From: Sandaracinus amylolyticus
Lineage (GTDB): Bacteria; Myxococcota_A; Polyangia; Polyangiales; Sandaracinaceae
Length of the DNA stretch: 64,000 nucleotides
Reading direction: 5' to 3'
Assembly: GCF_000737325.1 (NCBI RefSeq)
Contig: NZ_CP011125.1
Coordinates: 8,308,001 to 8,372,000 of the forward strand
The notes below the pieces were generated by a model, which did no database searches, was not told the DNA's origin, and saw only the letters and a program-made list of their open reading frames with translations. The stretch's first letter is position 1. Each line of letters opens with the position of its first letter. The position numbers and the translations under genes are program-made. Positions 17,392 to 23,708 of the stretch are shown piece after piece.

Positions 17392-17463
17392 CGCCATGTG
17401 AGGGAGTCGAACCCTGCTCACTCCGTCGACAGCGGAGTCGCATCCCGGATGCGTTCACACGGC
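17392..17463 (-). tRNA. tRNA-Asp(GTC)-like
   Basis: Acceptor GCCGTGT/ACATGGC with discriminator G (as in bacterial tRNA-Asp), D-stem CGCA/TGCG with a 7-nt loop containing GGG, anticodon arm CTCCG-CTGTCGA-CGGAG (GTC, T33, G37), variable TGAGC, T-arm with TTCGACT and four good pairs (the fifth is C-C). Canonical T-loop and D-loop are kept. Located after the HNH gene. Confidence 0.7.
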
Positions 17464-17472
17464 AGACGAAGA

Positions 17473-17498
17473 CCCGCGCCGACTGGCATCGACGCGGG
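17473..17498 (-). terminator. hairpin after the HNH gene
   Basis: CCCGCG (17473-17478) pairs with CGCGGG (17493-17498), with an inner CGA/TCG pairing, between the HNH stop and the Asp-like tRNA. No T-run. Possible terminator or RNase processing element. Confidence 0.4.
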
Positions 17499-17545
17499 CC
17501 TCCATCGATCGAAATGGCGAGGTGGTCAGTCGCTCGAGCGCTCGA

Positions 17546-18076
17546 TCAAGCGCTCTCGCTCAGCTCCGACTGCCACCACATCCAGCTCTTCCACGCCTCG
17601 GGCACGCCACGACCGAAGTCGAGACGCACGAACAGCATGGGGAGCTCCTTCGGACGGACCGGCGGATGACGGAGCGCCATGCCCGCCTGCTCGGGCGTGC
17701 GGCCACCCTTGCGCGTGTTGCAGCGCGCGCACGCGGTGACGATGTTCTCCCAGCTCGTGCGGCCGCCCTGCGATCGCGGCACGACGTGGTCGAACGTCAG
17801 CTCACGCGGGGGCGCATTCCGGCCACAGTACTGGCAGGCGAAACCGTCGCGCGCGAGCACGTTGGCGCGGCTGAACTTCACACCGCGCTTCGCGTGGCGG
17901 ACGTGACGCACGAGGCGCACGACCGCGGGCATCTTCACGGTGATGCTCACCGAGCGGATGTCCTCGTCGTACTCCGAGAGCACCTCGACCTTGCCGTCGA
18001 AGAGCATCGTGATCGCCTTCTGCCAGGAGACGACGCGATGCGGTTGGTATGTGTGCGTCAAGACGAGCGTCTGCAT
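17546..18076 (-). CDS. HNH endonuclease
   Basis: 176 residues. The HNH core spans ~82-125: CQYCGRNAPPRELTFDHVVPRSQGG, then WENIVTACARCNTRKGG, giving a Cys4 zinc site (CQYC...CARC), the catalytic DHV and the N-x-x-x-K. N-terminal ~70 residues (TLVLTHTYQPHRVVSWQKAITMLFDGKVEVLSEYDEDIRS) match the widespread chromosomal HNH family whose role is undetermined. The start lies 20 nt after the Leu(CAG)-like tRNA, and a tRNA-Asp-like gene follows, so the gene is inside the tRNA array. HNH proteins cut DNA or RNA-DNA; action on RNA here would be a hypothesis. Confidence 0.88.
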   Translation of the reverse strand: MQTLVLTHTYQPHRVVSWQKAITMLFDGKVEVLSEYDEDIRSVSITVKMPAVVRLVRHVRHAKRGVKFSRANVLARDGFACQYCGRNAPPRELTFDHVVPRSQGGRTSWENIVTACARCNTRKGGRTPEQAGMALRHPPVRPKELPMLFVRLDFGRGVPEAWKSWMWWQSELSESA

Positions 18077-18096
18077 GGGAACACCTCGGGGGATGT

Positions 18097-18170
18097 TGCG
18101 GACGGCAAGACTCGAACTTGCACTCGGCGATACCTGAACCCGCTGCCTCTGCCGTTTGGGCTACGTCCGC
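18097..18170 (-). tRNA. tRNA-Leu(CAG)-like with short variable loop
   Basis: Acceptor GCGGACG/CGTCCGC, discriminator A, D-stem GCC/GGC with ACGGC in the loop, T-arm GCAAG-TTCGAGT-CTTGC. The anticodon loop TTCAGGT equals that of bacterial tRNA-Leu(CAG), but the anticodon stem has a G-A mismatch at 31-39. The variable loop is only five bases, whereas bacterial tRNA-Leu is class II with a long arm. Its leucylation is therefore uncertain. Confidence 0.68.
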
Positions 18171-18218
18171 ATGTCTTCTCTGGATTGTGTCTGGATTCGA
18201 CCCTCCTAGCAGGAGGGA

Positions 18219-18305
18219 TGCCCGGAGCAGGACTCGCACCTGCATCGCCCTCGATCGGGCCCCGGCGCCTCACACCGGTGTGTCTGCTGTTTCCACCATC
18301 CGGGC
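18219..18305 (-). tRNA. non-canonical tRNA-Leu(GAG)-like, class II
   Basis: Acceptor GCCCGGA/TCCGGGC, discriminator A, anticodon arm CCGGT-GTGAGGC-GCCGG (GAG, T33, G37), a long variable arm with GCCC/GGGC stem, and T-arm GCAGG-TGCGAGT-CCTGC. The 11-nt D-loop (GAAACAGCAGA) lacks GG and T55 is G, the same coupled change as in the Gly- and Trp-like genes. Confidence 0.6.
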
Positions 18306-18336
18306 CGAGCTCGTCGCCGACGCGACGAGCACGCAA

Positions 18337-18410
18337 CGCTCTCGGGAGGACTCGAACCTCCAACCTCCGGCTTCGCAGCCCGGCGCCCGCTCCATTCGGG
18401 CCTCGAGAGC
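18337..18410 (-). tRNA. tRNA-Arg(GCG)-like
   Basis: Acceptor GCTCTCG/CGAGAGC, discriminator G, D-stem GCCC/GGGC with GG in the loop, anticodon arm CCGGG-CTGCGAA-GCCGG (GCG, T33, A37; one G-G mismatch at 31-39), variable AGGTT, T-arm GGAGG-TTCGAGT-CCTCC. Most bacteria read CGC with an ICG-type tRNA, so a GCG anticodon is uncommon. Confidence 0.7.
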
Positions 18411-18424
18411 AGAGAACGAAAGAG

Positions 18425-18547
18425 GGCCGGCGAGGGTTCGCCAGAGGGTGAGCAGCCCGGCGGCATCCGGCCCGGTGAGTGAGCGCGACGCGCGTAGCGG
18501 CCGGCGAGGAAACGCCGGAGGGTGTGAGACCCGGCTGCATCCGGCCC
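18425..18547. repeat. two copies of a 49-nt structured repeat
   Basis: Copy 1 is 18425-18473 and copy 2 is 18499-18547, the same length and ~82% identical by eye. Both begin GGCCGGCGAG and end GCATCCGGCCC, so GGCC ends pair. Differences fall mainly in loops: GGCGA-GGGT-TCGCC versus GGCG-AGGAAA-CGCC, and GGG...CCC versus GGGT-GTGAG-ACCC. Loop-restricted change with stems kept indicates a folded RNA or a REP-like element. They lie between the Phe- and Arg-like tRNAs. Confidence 0.65.
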
Positions 18548-18563
18548 ACGCGTGTCGCCGTGC

Positions 18564-18588
18564 GCGATGCTGATTCGAGTCGCATCGC
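18564..18588 (-). terminator. hairpin just past the Phe-like tRNA
   Basis: GCGATGC (18564-18570) pairs with GCATCGC (18582-18588) around an 11-nt loop, 4 nt downstream of the tRNA 3' end on the minus strand. A processing or pausing signal is likely. Confidence 0.35.
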
Positions 18589-18592
18589 ACGA

Positions 18593-18663
18593 TGCCCCAG
18601 GGAGGGATCGAACCTCCACCTTCCGCTCTTCACGCGGACGCTCGACCTTCGAGCTGCCAGGGC
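18593..18663 (-). tRNA. tRNA-Phe(GAA)-like
   Basis: Acceptor GCCCTGG/CTGGGGC (two G-T pairs), discriminator A as in Phe, D-stem GCTC/GAGC with GG in the loop, perfect anticodon arm TCCGC-GTGAAGA-GCGGA (GAA, T33, G37), 4-nt variable loop, T-arm GGAGG-TTCGATC-CCTCC. It is the first tRNA-like gene of the array in the direction of transcription. Confidence 0.75.
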
Positions 18664-18671
18664 ACTTCGAT

Positions 18672-18703
18672 GGCGCCGAGCGGATGGTGGTCCGCTCGGC
18701 GCC
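18672..18703 (-). other. 13-bp perfect hairpin upstream of the tRNA-like array
   Basis: GGCGCCGAGCGGA and TCCGCTCGGCGCC pair without mismatch around TGGTGG. It lies 8 nt before the Phe-like tRNA 5' end. It has no T-run; it may be a processing element or attenuator. Confidence 0.55.
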
Positions 18704-18812
18704 CACGGCTTCGTCTTCGGTTGTCAACGAACCGCTCCGGACGGACCGGGGCGTCTCGACGCGCTGGAGCCGCGCGCCGATCTCGATCAATTTCGATTGA
18801 ATCGCGAAACTA

Positions 18813-18828
18813 TCGCGTTTGAACGCGA
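18813..18828. promoter_or_regulatory. palindrome TCGCGTT-TG-AACGCGA
   Basis: Seven-base arms, 2-nt spacer, within the AT-richer stretch upstream of the array. Fits an operator for a dimeric regulator. Confidence 0.4.
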
Positions 18829-19096
18829 CAGATCACGCGCCGATCATCGATGTGTTCTTCGCACCACGAAGGCGCGCGGCGCGGAGCCAGCGCCGCATCG
18901 CCGCGCTCGGGCGCGGATCGAACGGACGAGCTGGCAGGGCGCGCGAGCGCGGCCGGGGTGCGAGAGAACGCAAGCGCACGGGGGCTCTCCAGGAGGCTCG
19001 CGTCGCGCGCGAGCACGACGAGAGGCGGACGAACGAGGAAGATCCCGGTGGCGCGACGATCGGCGAGCGGTCGGGGACGAACGCGCGACGGAACGA

Positions 19097-19132
19097 CGAA
19101 GGCCGCCGGGGGGAGATCCCAGGCGGCCTTCG
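19097..19132 (-). terminator. terminator hairpin of the small gene at 19162
   Basis: CGAAGGCCGCC (19097-19107) and GGCGGCCTTCG (19122-19132) form a perfect 11-bp stem with a 14-nt loop, 30 nt past the TAG stop on the minus strand, followed by a pyrimidine-rich stretch. It probably separates this gene from the tRNA-like array. Confidence 0.6.
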
Positions 19133-19161
19133 CGGACACACGGAGTGCGCGAGAAGAACGC

Positions 19162-19512
19162 CTAGGTGTGGCCCTCCAGGCAACGAAGGCCCGACGAGCG
19201 CACGAAGAAGGGCGGGGCCGGCTTCGAGCTGCCGTGCCCGTTCTGCGGATATCCCGCCGCGCGATCGACCGCCGGCAGGAGCGTGCCCAGCGAATCGCCG
19301 GGGCACGGGAAGGAGACGCCCGTGGTGCCGAGCACGACGCGGTTCGCGCCGTGGCTCTCACGCCAGCTCTCGACCTCTTGCATCGCGATGCGTTCGATCG
19401 AGCCGACACCGACACACTCGTGCATCTGCACGAGCCCGCGAGCGAACGACACGCCCTGCAGGTCGCCCTGCAAGCGCGCGCTCGAGCGCGAGATGTTCCG
19501 GTGCCTCGTCAT
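19162..19512 (-). CDS. small protein of unknown function ahead of the tRNA-like array
   Basis: 116 residues from the ATG at 19512; third-position G/C use is strong and the gene has its own promoter and terminator. Sequence features: a Cys/Pro-Gly motif GVSFPCPGDSLGTLLPAVDRAAGYP and a basic N-terminus. No family recognised. The predicted transcription start lies only a few bases before the ATG, so translation may be nearly leaderless. Confidence 0.55.
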   Translation of the reverse strand: MTRHRNISRSSARLQGDLQGVSFARGLVQMHECVGVGSIERIAMQEVESWRESHGANRVVLGTTGVSFPCPGDSLGTLLPAVDRAAGYPQNGHGSSKPAPPFFVRSSGLRCLEGHT

Positions 19513-19522
19513 GATGCGGTCG

Positions 19523-19551
19523 GTTGTACGTGGGCCTTCGACGACTGTCAA
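19523..19551 (-). promoter_or_regulatory. sigma-70-type promoter TTGACA-17-TACAAC
   Basis: On the minus strand TTGACA (19551-19546) and TACAAC (19528-19523) are exactly 17 bp apart, close to the vegetative consensus, in an AT-rich patch. It drives the 116-residue gene starting at 19512. Confidence 0.7.
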
Positions 19552-19660
19552 ACGAAAAAGTTTTGGCGCTCGAATTCTTTCTGTTCGTCGAGCACGGACG
19601 TTCAATCCGAACATCGCGACGCGCACGTGCGCGCTGCGCGTCGGGGGGTACGTTGCCCCC

Positions 19661-20071
19661 GTGACCTGGGTCCCTTCCGAGAGCGACACGCCGTTCGATC
19701 GGCTCGGTGGCGAGACGCGCGTCCGCGCGCTCGCCGAGGCCTTCTACGACGCGATGGATCGCGACGAGCCCGCGCTCGCGCGCCTGCACGAGCTCGACGC
19801 CGAGGGTCGCGTCGCGCGCGGACCGCGCGATCGCTTCGCGCTGTTCTTGATCGAGTGGCTCGGGGGCCCGCGCGCGTACTCGCCGACGCACGGGCACCCG
19901 CGCCTGCGCATGCGCCACGCGCGCGCGCCCGTCGACGTCGCGATGCGCGACGCGTGGCTGCGCTCGATGTCGCGCGCGATGGACGCGATCGGCGTGGACG
20001 TCGAGCTCCGCGCGTTCCTCGATCGACGGTTCGCCGAGGTCGCGGACTTCCTGCGCAACACGCCGGGCTGA
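19661..20071 (+). CDS. group II truncated hemoglobin
   Basis: 136 residues from a GTG. The 2-over-2 globin pattern is clear: TPFDRLGGETRVRALAEAFYDAMDR at the A/B helices, LARLHELD, RDRFALFLIEWLGGPRAYSPTHGHPRLRMRHARAPVDVAMRDAWL with the proximal His in RMRHA, and a typical C-terminal helix. Group II (trHbO) proteins bind heme and O2 or detoxify NO and peroxide. GGGGG/CCCCC flanking TACGTTG forms a hairpin just before the start. It converges on the MerR gene with a 2-bp gap. Confidence 0.85.
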   Translation: MTWVPSESDTPFDRLGGETRVRALAEAFYDAMDRDEPALARLHELDAEGRVARGPRDRFALFLIEWLGGPRAYSPTHGHPRLRMRHARAPVDVAMRDAWLRSMSRAMDAIGVDVELRAFLDRRFAEVADFLRNTPG

Positions 20072-20073
20072 GC

Positions 20074-20832
20074 TCACTCGCCGGTCCAGTCCTTCCCGCC
20101 GTTCGCGATGCGGATCGCGCGCCCCACGTGCTCGAAGAGCGCGGGGTCCATGCCGTTCCGCTGCGCGAGCGAGGGCTCGCTCTTCCACATGCGGCCGAGC
20201 GACTCGTGGATGCCGCGATCGCCGCCCGTGAACTCGCGCACGAGCGCCATCCATCGCGACGCGATCGACTGCATGCGCGGGTCAGCGGGATCGACGCCTT
20301 CGTCCATCGCCTGCTTCGCCTCGGCGATCAGCAGCGGCCACGCCTGCTCGACCTCGCGGATGCGCTCCTCGCCGACCTCGACGCGCCGCTGCTCGAGCTG
20401 CTTTCGCTGCTCTTCGTCGTAGTACTTCTCGATCATCACCGTCTCCTCGATGGTGCGGAGCAAGTCCTCCGCGGACACCTTCGATCCCGCCCTCAGCGCG
20501 AGCGCGACGCGCTCGAGGCGCACCACGAGCCGCTGCTGCTCGGCGATGAGCTCCTTCGCGCGCGCGAGGTGCCGCTCGATCGCGTCGAGCGGCGATGCAT
20601 CGCGCCGCGCGAGGAGCGCGCGGATCTCGTCGAGGGACATGCCGACGGCGCGCAGCGAGAGGATCTGCTGGATCCGCATCAGCTCGCGCTCGCCGTAGAC
20701 GCGATGTCCGGCGCGCGTGCGGCGCGCGGGACGCAGCAGACCGACCTTCTCGTACCAGTGCAGCGTGCGCACCGAGATCCCGGTCGCGCGCGCGAGATCG
20801 CCGACCTTCCAGAGCTTCGCGTCGTCCGCCAT
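20074..20832 (-). CDS. MerR family regulator with TipAS-like domain
   Basis: 252 residues. N-terminal winged HTH (LWKVGDLARATGISVRTLHWYEKVGLLRPARRTRAGHRVYGE) is followed by a long dimerisation helix (~75-120) and a TipAS-type C-terminal effector domain (YYDEEQRKQLEQRRVEVGEERIREVEQAWPLLIAEAKQAMDEG, GDRGIHESLGRMW). TipA-class proteins sense peptides or small drugs; the ligand here is unknown. It lies 36 bp after the SDR-hydrolase gene, and the perfect palindrome at 20862-20878 upstream suits autoregulation. Confidence 0.9.
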   Translation of the reverse strand: MADDAKLWKVGDLARATGISVRTLHWYEKVGLLRPARRTRAGHRVYGERELMRIQQILSLRAVGMSLDEIRALLARRDASPLDAIERHLARAKELIAEQQRLVVRLERVALALRAGSKVSAEDLLRTIEETVMIEKYYDEEQRKQLEQRRVEVGEERIREVEQAWPLLIAEAKQAMDEGVDPADPRMQSIASRWMALVREFTGGDRGIHESLGRMWKSEPSLAQRNGMDPALFEHVGRAIRIANGGKDWTGE

Positions 20833-20861
20833 CGACTGCCTCGACGACGGACACTCTGCGT

Positions 20862-20878
20862 CCTGACGTCACGTCAGG
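20862..20878 (-). promoter_or_regulatory. MerR-type operator CCTGACGT-C-ACGTCAGG
   Basis: Perfect 8-bp arms around one base. On the minus strand TTGCAC (20883-20878) overlaps its edge and a weak -10 lies 19-20 bp on, the over-long spacer typical of MerR-controlled promoters. The stop codon of the upstream SDR-hydrolase gene falls inside it. Confidence 0.6.
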
Positions 20879-22683
20879 TGCAAGGGCGTCGATGCGAATT
20901 CGTCGTCGCGGAGCTGCGCGCTCACCGCCTCGGGGTGCGTGACGTGGAGCACGTGGCCCGCGCCCGCGACGGTCACGATCTCGCACGCGGGGCGCACCTC
21001 GAGCGGGTCCTGATCGCCGTGCACGATCGTGACGGGCACGGCGATCGCCTCGAGGAGACGGCGCAGCTCGGCGCGGGCCTCGAGCGTCGAGGCGCCCGCG
21101 AGCGCGCGGGCGATGCGCGACGCGACCCCGGGGCGGCGCAGGTGCGCGTGCGCGCTCTCGACCGCGGGATGCACGTCGCCCGCGCCGAGGAAGCGTCGCT
21201 GCGCGCGCTCGAGGCTCATGCCGCGGAGAGCACGCGACGTGAGCGCCGCGCACCGCAGCATCGCCGGCGCACGCCGCTGCAGGAACGCGGGCGAGACGAG
21301 CACGAGACGCGAGACCCGCTGCGGCCGACGCGCCGCGAAGCGCAGCGCGAGCCCTGCGCCGAGCGAGTGGCCCACCAGCACGATCGGCCGCGCTCGATCC
21401 GCGAGCAGCGCGTCGAGCCACGCGACGTCGTCGACGCGCGCAGGCGACGATCGACCGAGGCCCGGCAGGTCGACGCGCGCGCTCGAGCCCGGCGTGAGAT
21501 CCGCGACGTCGCGCCAGCTCTCGGCGTCCCACGGGAGGCCGTGCAGGAAGAGCGTCTGCGCGGTCTCCGGGCGTCCGACGACGAACGTGCGGCTGCCCGC
21601 GACATCGCGGATCGTCGCTGCGCCCGACGGCGCGCACGCGCCGAAGCGCGTCGACGTCAGGTACGTCGCCCATCGTCGCAGCGTCGTGTCGAGATCGGGC
21701 ATCTCGATCCCGACCGCGCGCGCATGCTCCTCGGCCGAGCGCGTGTCGTAGTCGTCTTCGCTGAGGAACGTGAGCGTCTCGGGATCGACGCCGGTGAGCG
21801 AGCGCGGAAGCGCGCGCAGCAGCGCGGGCGCCAGCACGCGCGTCGGCGCGGCGACGCCGAGGTGGTCGCCGATTCGTCGCACGAGCTCGGGGAGCGGCGG
21901 CGTGCGCGCGTCGAGCACGCAGAGCTCTCGTCCGATCGTCTCGTCGCGCTCGGGCGCGGTCGCGAGCATCGCCGCGACGTGATCGACCGCGACCACCGGC
22001 ACGTTGGTGCGTGCGCTCCCGGCGAGCGCAGGGAGCTCACCCGCGACCATCCGTCCGATCATCTCGCCGAGCCCGGTGACCTGGATCGTCTCGCCGGTGC
22101 GCGAGTCGCCGATGACCGTCGACGGGCTGACGATCGTCAGGGGGATCCCTTCGCGCGCCGCGAGCGCGCGCACCTCGAGCTGCGACTCGAGCTTCGACGC
22201 CTCGTACGCGCCGTGCTCGCGATAGAGCCGCGCGCGATCGTGCGACGAGAGCGGGATCTGCGCCTCGCAGAGCCACGCAGGCATGCGCGTGGCGCGATAT
22301 CCACCGAGGTGCACGAGGCGCCGCAGCTGCGGGCGCGACGCGGCCCAGCGTGCGACCCGCAGCGTCCCCTCCACGTTCACCGCGCGCGCGCGCACCGGGT
22401 CCATGCCGAACTCGAACGCGGCGCCCAAGTGGTAGACGTCGCGCACGCCCTCGAGCGCGATGTCGAGCCCCAGCCCGTCGCGCGTCAGATCGCCGTCGAC
22501 GCAGCGCAGCAGGCGCGCGTCCCCGCCGTGCGCGTCCACGAACGCGCGCAGCTCCTTCTCGCGCTCCCCCGCGCGGCGCACCAGCGCGACGACGCGCCTT
22601 CCTCGTCGCGTCAGCTCGGCGAGCAGCCAGCGCCCGATGAACCCACTCCCGCCGGTCACGAACGTGTCGAATGAATCGTCCAT
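20869..22683 (-). CDS. fused NAD(P)-dependent epimerase/dehydratase and alpha/beta-hydrolase
   Basis: 604 residues. Residues 1-330 are an extended SDR with the nucleotide-binding FVTGGSGFIGRWL, an active-site tyrosine region (HGAYEASKLESQ: Y-x-x-x-K variant YEASK) and a C-terminal substrate-binding part. Residues ~365-600 are an alpha/beta-hydrolase: FLHGLPWDAESWRDV (oxyanion HG), nucleophile elbow VGHSLGAG (Ser), VPVTIVHGDQDPLEV (Asp) and GAGHVLHVTHPE (His). A complete hydrolase triad plus SDR in one chain suggests sequential action on one lipid- or ester-like substrate. The ATG at 22683 puts the Rossmann motif near residue 9; an ATG 27 nt earlier is possible. A LysR gene is divergent, a MerR gene follows. 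Confidence 0.88.
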   Translation of the reverse strand: MDDSFDTFVTGGSGFIGRWLLAELTRRGRRVVALVRRAGEREKELRAFVDAHGGDARLLRCVDGDLTRDGLGLDIALEGVRDVYHLGAAFEFGMDPVRARAVNVEGTLRVARWAASRPQLRRLVHLGGYRATRMPAWLCEAQIPLSSHDRARLYREHGAYEASKLESQLEVRALAAREGIPLTIVSPSTVIGDSRTGETIQVTGLGEMIGRMVAGELPALAGSARTNVPVVAVDHVAAMLATAPERDETIGRELCVLDARTPPLPELVRRIGDHLGVAAPTRVLAPALLRALPRSLTGVDPETLTFLSEDDYDTRSAEEHARAVGIEMPDLDTTLRRWATYLTSTRFGACAPSGAATIRDVAGSRTFVVGRPETAQTLFLHGLPWDAESWRDVADLTPGSSARVDLPGLGRSSPARVDDVAWLDALLADRARPIVLVGHSLGAGLALRFAARRPQRVSRLVLVSPAFLQRRAPAMLRCAALTSRALRGMSLERAQRRFLGAGDVHPAVESAHAHLRRPGVASRIARALAGASTLEARAELRRLLEAIAVPVTIVHGDQDPLEVRPACEIVTVAGAGHVLHVTHPEAVSAQLRDDEFASTPLHLT

Positions 22684-22740
22684 GCGCGCAGCGTGGGCTG
22701 GAGCGTGCATGAGCGCTGATTCATAGATCTCATACCAGCC

Positions 22741-23676
22741 ATGAGCGAACCTGCAGAGCTCGGCGCTCTCAACCTGAACCTGCTGCCCATCCTCGCGGCG
22801 CTGCTCGAGGAGCGCAGCGTGAGCAAGGCCGCGCGCCGCGCGGGCGTCAGCCAGTCCGCGATGAGCCACTCGCTCGCGAAGCTGCGCGAGCTGCTCGGCG
22901 ATCCACTGCTGGTCCCCGCCGGGCGCGTGATGACGACCACGCCGCACGGCGCGCGCCTCGCCGCGAAGCTGCCGGCGCTGCTCCGCGATCTGCGCGACGT
23001 GGTCACGCCGCCCGCCGCGTTCGATCCGCGCACCGCGGAGCGGACGTTCACGATCGCGACGTTCGACTACTTCGAGATCACGACGCTGCGGCGGATGCTC
23101 GTGCACCTCGCGCGCGAGGCGCCGCGCGTGAAGCTGGTCATCGAGCGCTTCGGCGCGGAGACGCCGGCACGGCTGCGCGCGGGGGAGATCGATCTCGCGC
23201 TCGGCTCGGCGTCGTCGTCGTTCCCGAGCGCCGGCGTCTCGCGATGCACCGTGCACCACGAGCCCTTCGACGTGATCGCGCGGCGGGAACATCCGCGCAT
23301 CGGGCGCACGCTCTCGCTCGCGCGCTTCGTCGAGCTCGACCATCTGTTGATCAGCCTCGAGGGGCGCGCGGAGGGCGTCGTCGACCGCGCGCTTCGCGAG
23401 CACGGTCTCCGGCGCAACGTCGCGCTGCGCGTGCCGCACTTCTCGTCGGCGCCGCTCCTGGTCGCATCGACCGACCTCGTCTGCACCGTGGCGCGCAGCA
23501 TCGCCGAGCACGCGCGCGAGGCGTTCGACGTGCGTGTCGTGCGGCCGCCGATCGAGCTCCCGCCGGTCGAGATCGTCGCGTATTGGCCGCGCCTCCACGA
23601 CGACGACGGTGCGTCGGTGTGGCTGCGCTCGCTGTTCACCGAGCGCGCGCTGCTGCAAACGAAGAAGCCCGGCTGA
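22741..23676 (+). CDS. LysR family transcriptional regulator
   Basis: 311 residues: N-terminal winged HTH (LNLLPILAALLEERSVSKAARRAGVSQSAMSHSLAKLRELLGDPLLV), then a periplasmic-binding-like effector domain. Its start is 57 bp from the divergent SDR-hydrolase gene, the usual arrangement for a LysR regulator and its target; TCATAGATCTCATA in between may be part of the operator. NodD/SyrM-like N-terminus by pattern. Confidence 0.92.
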   Translation: MSEPAELGALNLNLLPILAALLEERSVSKAARRAGVSQSAMSHSLAKLRELLGDPLLVPAGRVMTTTPHGARLAAKLPALLRDLRDVVTPPAAFDPRTAERTFTIATFDYFEITTLRRMLVHLAREAPRVKLVIERFGAETPARLRAGEIDLALGSASSSFPSAGVSRCTVHHEPFDVIARREHPRIGRTLSLARFVELDHLLISLEGRAEGVVDRALREHGLRRNVALRVPHFSSAPLLVASTDLVCTVARSIAEHAREAFDVRVVRPPIELPPVEIVAYWPRLHDDDGASVWLRSLFTERALLQTKKPG

Positions 23677-23690
23677 GCCGGGCTTCTTCT
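23661..23690. terminator. bidirectional rho-independent terminator
   Basis: GAAGAAGCCCGGC (23661-23673) and GCCGGGCTTCTTC (23677-23689) form a perfect 13-bp stem whose loop is the TGA stop of the LysR gene. A-rich on one side and T-rich on the other, so it can serve the convergent dynamin-like gene as well. Confidence 0.85.
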
Positions 23691-23708
23691 CTCACGCTCG
23701 CTCGCGGA

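Larger units (their letters stand above)
18664..19161. other. 498-bp leader region of the tRNA-like array
   Basis: No credible gene. It contains the large hairpin at 18672-18703, the palindrome at 18813-18828 in an AT-richer stretch (18781-18830), and the terminator at 19097-19132. The AT-richer stretch is the best place for an array promoter on the minus strand, though no clear -35/-10 pair stands out. Confidence 0.45.

Noticed and set aside
18810-19415. minus-strand frames overlapping the 19162 gene and array leader
   Set aside because: Arg/Ser/Pro-rich out-of-frame shadows that run across a terminator hairpin.
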